DNA of 28,237 bases. Origin: Podila epigama. Taxonomy: Eukaryota; Mortierellomycota; Mortierellomycetes; Mortierellales; Mortierellaceae. This document shows positions 19,710 to 28,237 of the stretch, piece after piece. A program made the position numbers and the translations under genes. How positions within the stretch are numbered: position 1 is the stretch's first letter; each line of letters starts with the position of its first letter. Under the pieces are notes generated by a model. It was not told where the DNA came from. It ran no database searches and saw nothing but the letters and a program-made list of their open reading frames with translations. The DNA is taken from positions 9,424 through 37,660 of the forward strand of contig JAAAVE010000068.1 in assembly GCA_015679605.1 (NCBI GenBank), in the 5' to 3' direction.

Positions 19710-21765
19710 ATGGGGAAATCCAAAGCAGCCAAACAGGTAATACATTGACCCTCATGAGTTATCAAAGAATGACGATCGCCTGTTCATTCTCATTTGATTC
19801 CGCAAAGAGGAATGTCGGCTTTGCACTCTCTTGTTGTCCACCTGTTTGACAGACATTATACATTTTTTGTTTCGGGGGGAGGATAGAGAGCCAGACAAGC
19901 ACAAGCCAGCCAGGAGACTAACCAGGCGACTAATCAGGATGCTAACCAGGCGACTAGCCAGGAGATCAGCCAGGAGATCAGCCAGGAGATCAGCCAAGGA
20001 AGAGCCAACCAGGCACAAGTCACCTCGGTTAAACCATCGACAACATTAAACTCGGCATTGGATGACATGGCCTTGGAACTATTGGTGGCAAAGGAGGCCG
20101 AATCTGAAGTTGAGGAGCTTCGCAAGGAAGTCGCGCGGCTCAAGAAAGAGATTGAATTCAAGGATGCCCTCATTGAACGGTTACAGAGTCAATTGCATTC
20201 AGGATCCAGCTCCAAACCACTGCCGAATGACACAGTTGTCCAGGACGGGATCACGACTACAAATCTGGTGGCGCACACACCACGCGAAGCTGCTCTTCAA
20301 TGTTCTGTCTGTGTCGAGTATTTTGTCTCTCCCTTCACGGTGGAATGTGGACATACGTTCTGTTATACCTGTTTATACACATGGCTCAAGATCCACAAGT
20401 CTTGTCCGACGTGTCGGACGAAATTATTGCGAAGACCTACCTTGTCCTTTATTGTTCGGGATCAAGTGCAAGCCGCGGTGGCGCGTCTATCTGAGCCTGA
20501 AAGGACAGAGATGCAACAAAAGATGGAGGCGGAAGCCAAGAGACTTCAACGGATTCAGGTGGCAGGCGATCTTTGGGAAGGTGTCTTTCGTCCCATTAAT
20601 ATGGAAGGCATCGGGAATACCATCATTGACGCAGAGGATGGAGTCAGGTAAGAAAAAAAAATTCTGTTCTTTTTTTTTTTTTTTTTTTTTTAGTCTTGGT
20701 CAAGGGAAGGGGGAGGGGTGTACGCAGCTTGATATGTTTTCTGTTGTTCTTTTATTGCTCTTAACTCTTAACTCTTAACACTCAACTCTTAACTCTTTGA
20801 TTAGACGTTGTGGATCATGTGGATGGGAGGTACGAGGAGGCGTGTGCACACAATGTAGCAACATGTACAGTGATGTGGAGGTATCGGATGATAGCCAGGA
20901 TCATTCTCAAGAAGAGTCTGATCCAGACGAGTATGATTCACACGACTCGTTTATCGATGATGACCAGGACGGTGTTGAAGAAGTGGGAGGAAGCGACCAG
21001 AGTGATCATCATGGCGAGGATCTCTACTTGTCTGACAGCAGCCTTTTGATTTCAAGCGACGACGACGATGATGATAATGATGATGACGACGACGAACAAG
21101 GTGGTAGACTGCCAAGGAGGAGAAGGACGAGGTCAACACGAGCCAACAAGGGCAAGAAAGTTTCGCGGCGGACCTTCTATGACAGTGATGAGGACAATGC
21201 CGAGCCTCAGGTCATTGCATCAAGTTCAGATGAGGAGGAGGACGATGGGTCAGAAGAAGAGGACAAGGACAAGGACAAAGACGAAGACGAAGACGAGGAC
21301 GATGATGAGGAAGAGGAGGAGATGCAGATACTCAACAAACCCAACCGTCGCGTTCCAGCTAAGCGTCGTGCCATCCTGATCTCGGATGAAGAAGGGGAGG
21401 AGGATGGACCCAAGGAGGTCACGACATTATCACCAGCCGCCAAACGACGCCATTTGGTCGCGGAGAGTGACGAGGACAAGAGTGACGAGGACAAGAGTGA
21501 CGAGGACAGTGACGAGGAGAGTGACAAGGACGGTGACGAGGAGAGTGATGAGGACAGTGACGAGGGCAGTGAGGTGGATAGTGAAGACGACTTTGTAATA
21601 ACAAAGCCCAGGACGAGTGATTCCAAGGACAAGCACAAGCACAAACACAAGAAGGACAAGAAGGACAAGAACAAGAACAAGAAGCGCAAGAAGGACAAGA
21701 AGGATAAGAAGGATAAGAAGGGCAAGAAGAAGCAGACTGGAGGTCTTGAGACACTCTTTATGTAG
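19710..21765 (+). CDS. RING-finger E3 ubiquitin ligase with acidic and lysine-rich C-terminal tails (582 aa)
   Basis: Exons 19710-19736, 19887-20647 and 20805-21765 are joined by 150- and 157-nt introns with matching phases. The nine-codon first exon (MGKSKAAKQ) was chosen because it has a clean donor and the second exon is open straight from its acceptor. Residues about 17-45 form a Q-x-x-N/S repeat from a 12-bp tandem unit, and 66-112 form a coiled coil. A C3HC4 RING follows: Cys148, Cys151, Cys163, His165, Cys168, Cys171, Cys182 and Cys185. A second small finger, Cys265-x2-Cys268...Cys277-x2-Cys280, begins right after the last intron. The rest is disordered: Asp/Glu/Ser-rich to about 550, then a Lys-Asp-rich tail. 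RING proteins bring an E2 to a substrate to attach ubiquitin. The charged tails suggest a nuclear or chromatin protein, which is inference. The substrate is unknown. Confidence 0.85.
21460..21570 (+). repeat. Coding repeat encoding S-D-E-D/E units
   Basis: A run of AGTGACGAGGAC(AAG)-type units within the RING gene encodes Ser-Asp-Glu-Asp-Lys and related blocks. Ser-Asp-Glu patterns are typical casein kinase 2 sites, so the tail could be heavily phosphorylated (inference). Confidence 0.75.
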
Positions 21766-22258
21766 ATAATAAATAGCATACTCCATAAAATCCTTTTTAA
21801 AGGTTCTCTATTAATGAATTGGGTCAGTCAAGTCAAGTGCAGCATGAGGATCATGTTTACATTCACATTTCATGCAGTGGAGATTGTGGAGATGGACTGA
21901 TGGACTGGTCGCTTTATTGTTTATTATTGCTTATTGTTTCAACGTGCGTGTCCACGTAAACAACACACACACACACTCTCTCTCTTTCTCCATTCCGCGC
22001 AACATTGTTCACAACTCAATCCCTACATACAACTCTTTCAACTCACGTACCTTTTTTTTTTGTTTGGCTCCCTTCTCATTTCCCTTCTCCTTCCTCCTTC
22101 CCTCCTTCTTCCTTCTCCACTTTTCACCCCCTTTTCTCCACTCCACTCCACTCCAGTCTCCATTCCACTCTCAATCGAAATCTCTTTTTAAGGGAAATTA
22201 TAATAAGAACAAAGAGTGAGAAAAGAAGATTTAAAAAAAAAAAAAAAAAAGTAAAGAG
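21766..22258 (+). promoter_or_regulatory. Spacer between the RING gene and the deubiquitinase gene
   Basis: These 493 bases hold the RING gene 3' UTR and the promoter and leader of the next gene. A (CA)n(CT)n run lies at 21961-21989, followed by a strongly pyrimidine-rich tract (about 22048-22165) and an A19 run (22232-22250) ending eight bases before the ATG. No coding sequence is seen. Confidence 0.55.
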
Positions 22259-28142
<5,884 letters not shown>

Positions 28143-28237
28143 TAAAATAGGGCAGCATTAGGATGTGTATGTGTATGAGTTTTTCTTTTTCTTTTTTTTC
28201 TTTTTTTTCTATTTTTTTTTTCTTTTTCTTTTTTTTT

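Noticed and set aside
21207-21779. 190-codon Ser/Leu-rich minus-strand frame
   Set aside because: It is the antisense of the Asp/Glu/Lys-rich tail of the RING gene.

Overview
The window looks like nuclear DNA of an early-diverging filamentous fungus (Mucoromycota; Mortierella-type is my best guess). The reasons are numerous short GT-AG introns of about 100-190 nt with T-rich 3' ends, fungal-type protein families, no operons, and gene-flanking DNA full of microsatellites and homopolymers. The assignment is inference from gene style and cannot be confirmed without a search. There is a 10-base N gap at 13199-13208. No tRNA, rRNA, CRISPR or virus-like gene was seen.

Left block (1-8100). A minus-strand, eight-exon gene (39-2119) encodes a 406-residue protein made almost entirely of three paired amphipathic helix (PAH) domains, as in the Sin3 corepressor, but with no HDAC-interaction region. 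About 1 kb away and divergently oriented is an eight-exon gene (3115-6294) for a Mutator-like (MULE/FAR1-type) DDE transposase. It has an intact catalytic triad, an acidic repeat near the N terminus and no SWIM finger. A possible decayed 3' part of this element follows (6295-6914). Next is a two-exon GNAT acetyltransferase of the arylalkylamine/polyamine type (7420-8094).

Middle (8095-18142). About 2.3 kb of low-complexity DNA separates the acetyltransferase from a convergent minus-strand gene (10387-11538), which encodes a 255-residue protein with a PP1-docking-like KSVQF motif and a conserved-looking EYDRSA block. Then come about 6.6 kb (11539-18142) with no recognisable protein gene, only microsatellites, the N gap and two weak candidates for small spliced transcripts.

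Right block (18143-28142). Three genes lie in tandem on the plus strand with short spacers: a seven-pass membrane protein of the CREST hydrolase superfamily (alkaline-ceramidase-like); a RING E3 ligase with a second CxxC...CxxC finger and long acidic and lysine-rich tails; and a 1688-residue DUSP/USP deubiquitinase of the Ubp12/USP4-15 type. An E3 and a deubiquitinase are therefore neighbours. Whether they act together is not shown by the sequence.

All exon models were built by hand from splice signals and reading-frame phase. The five multi-exon genes outside the 10.4-11.5 kb region have all phases consistent. The 5' end of the PP1-docking protein and one 51-nt exon of the transposase gene are the weakest parts.
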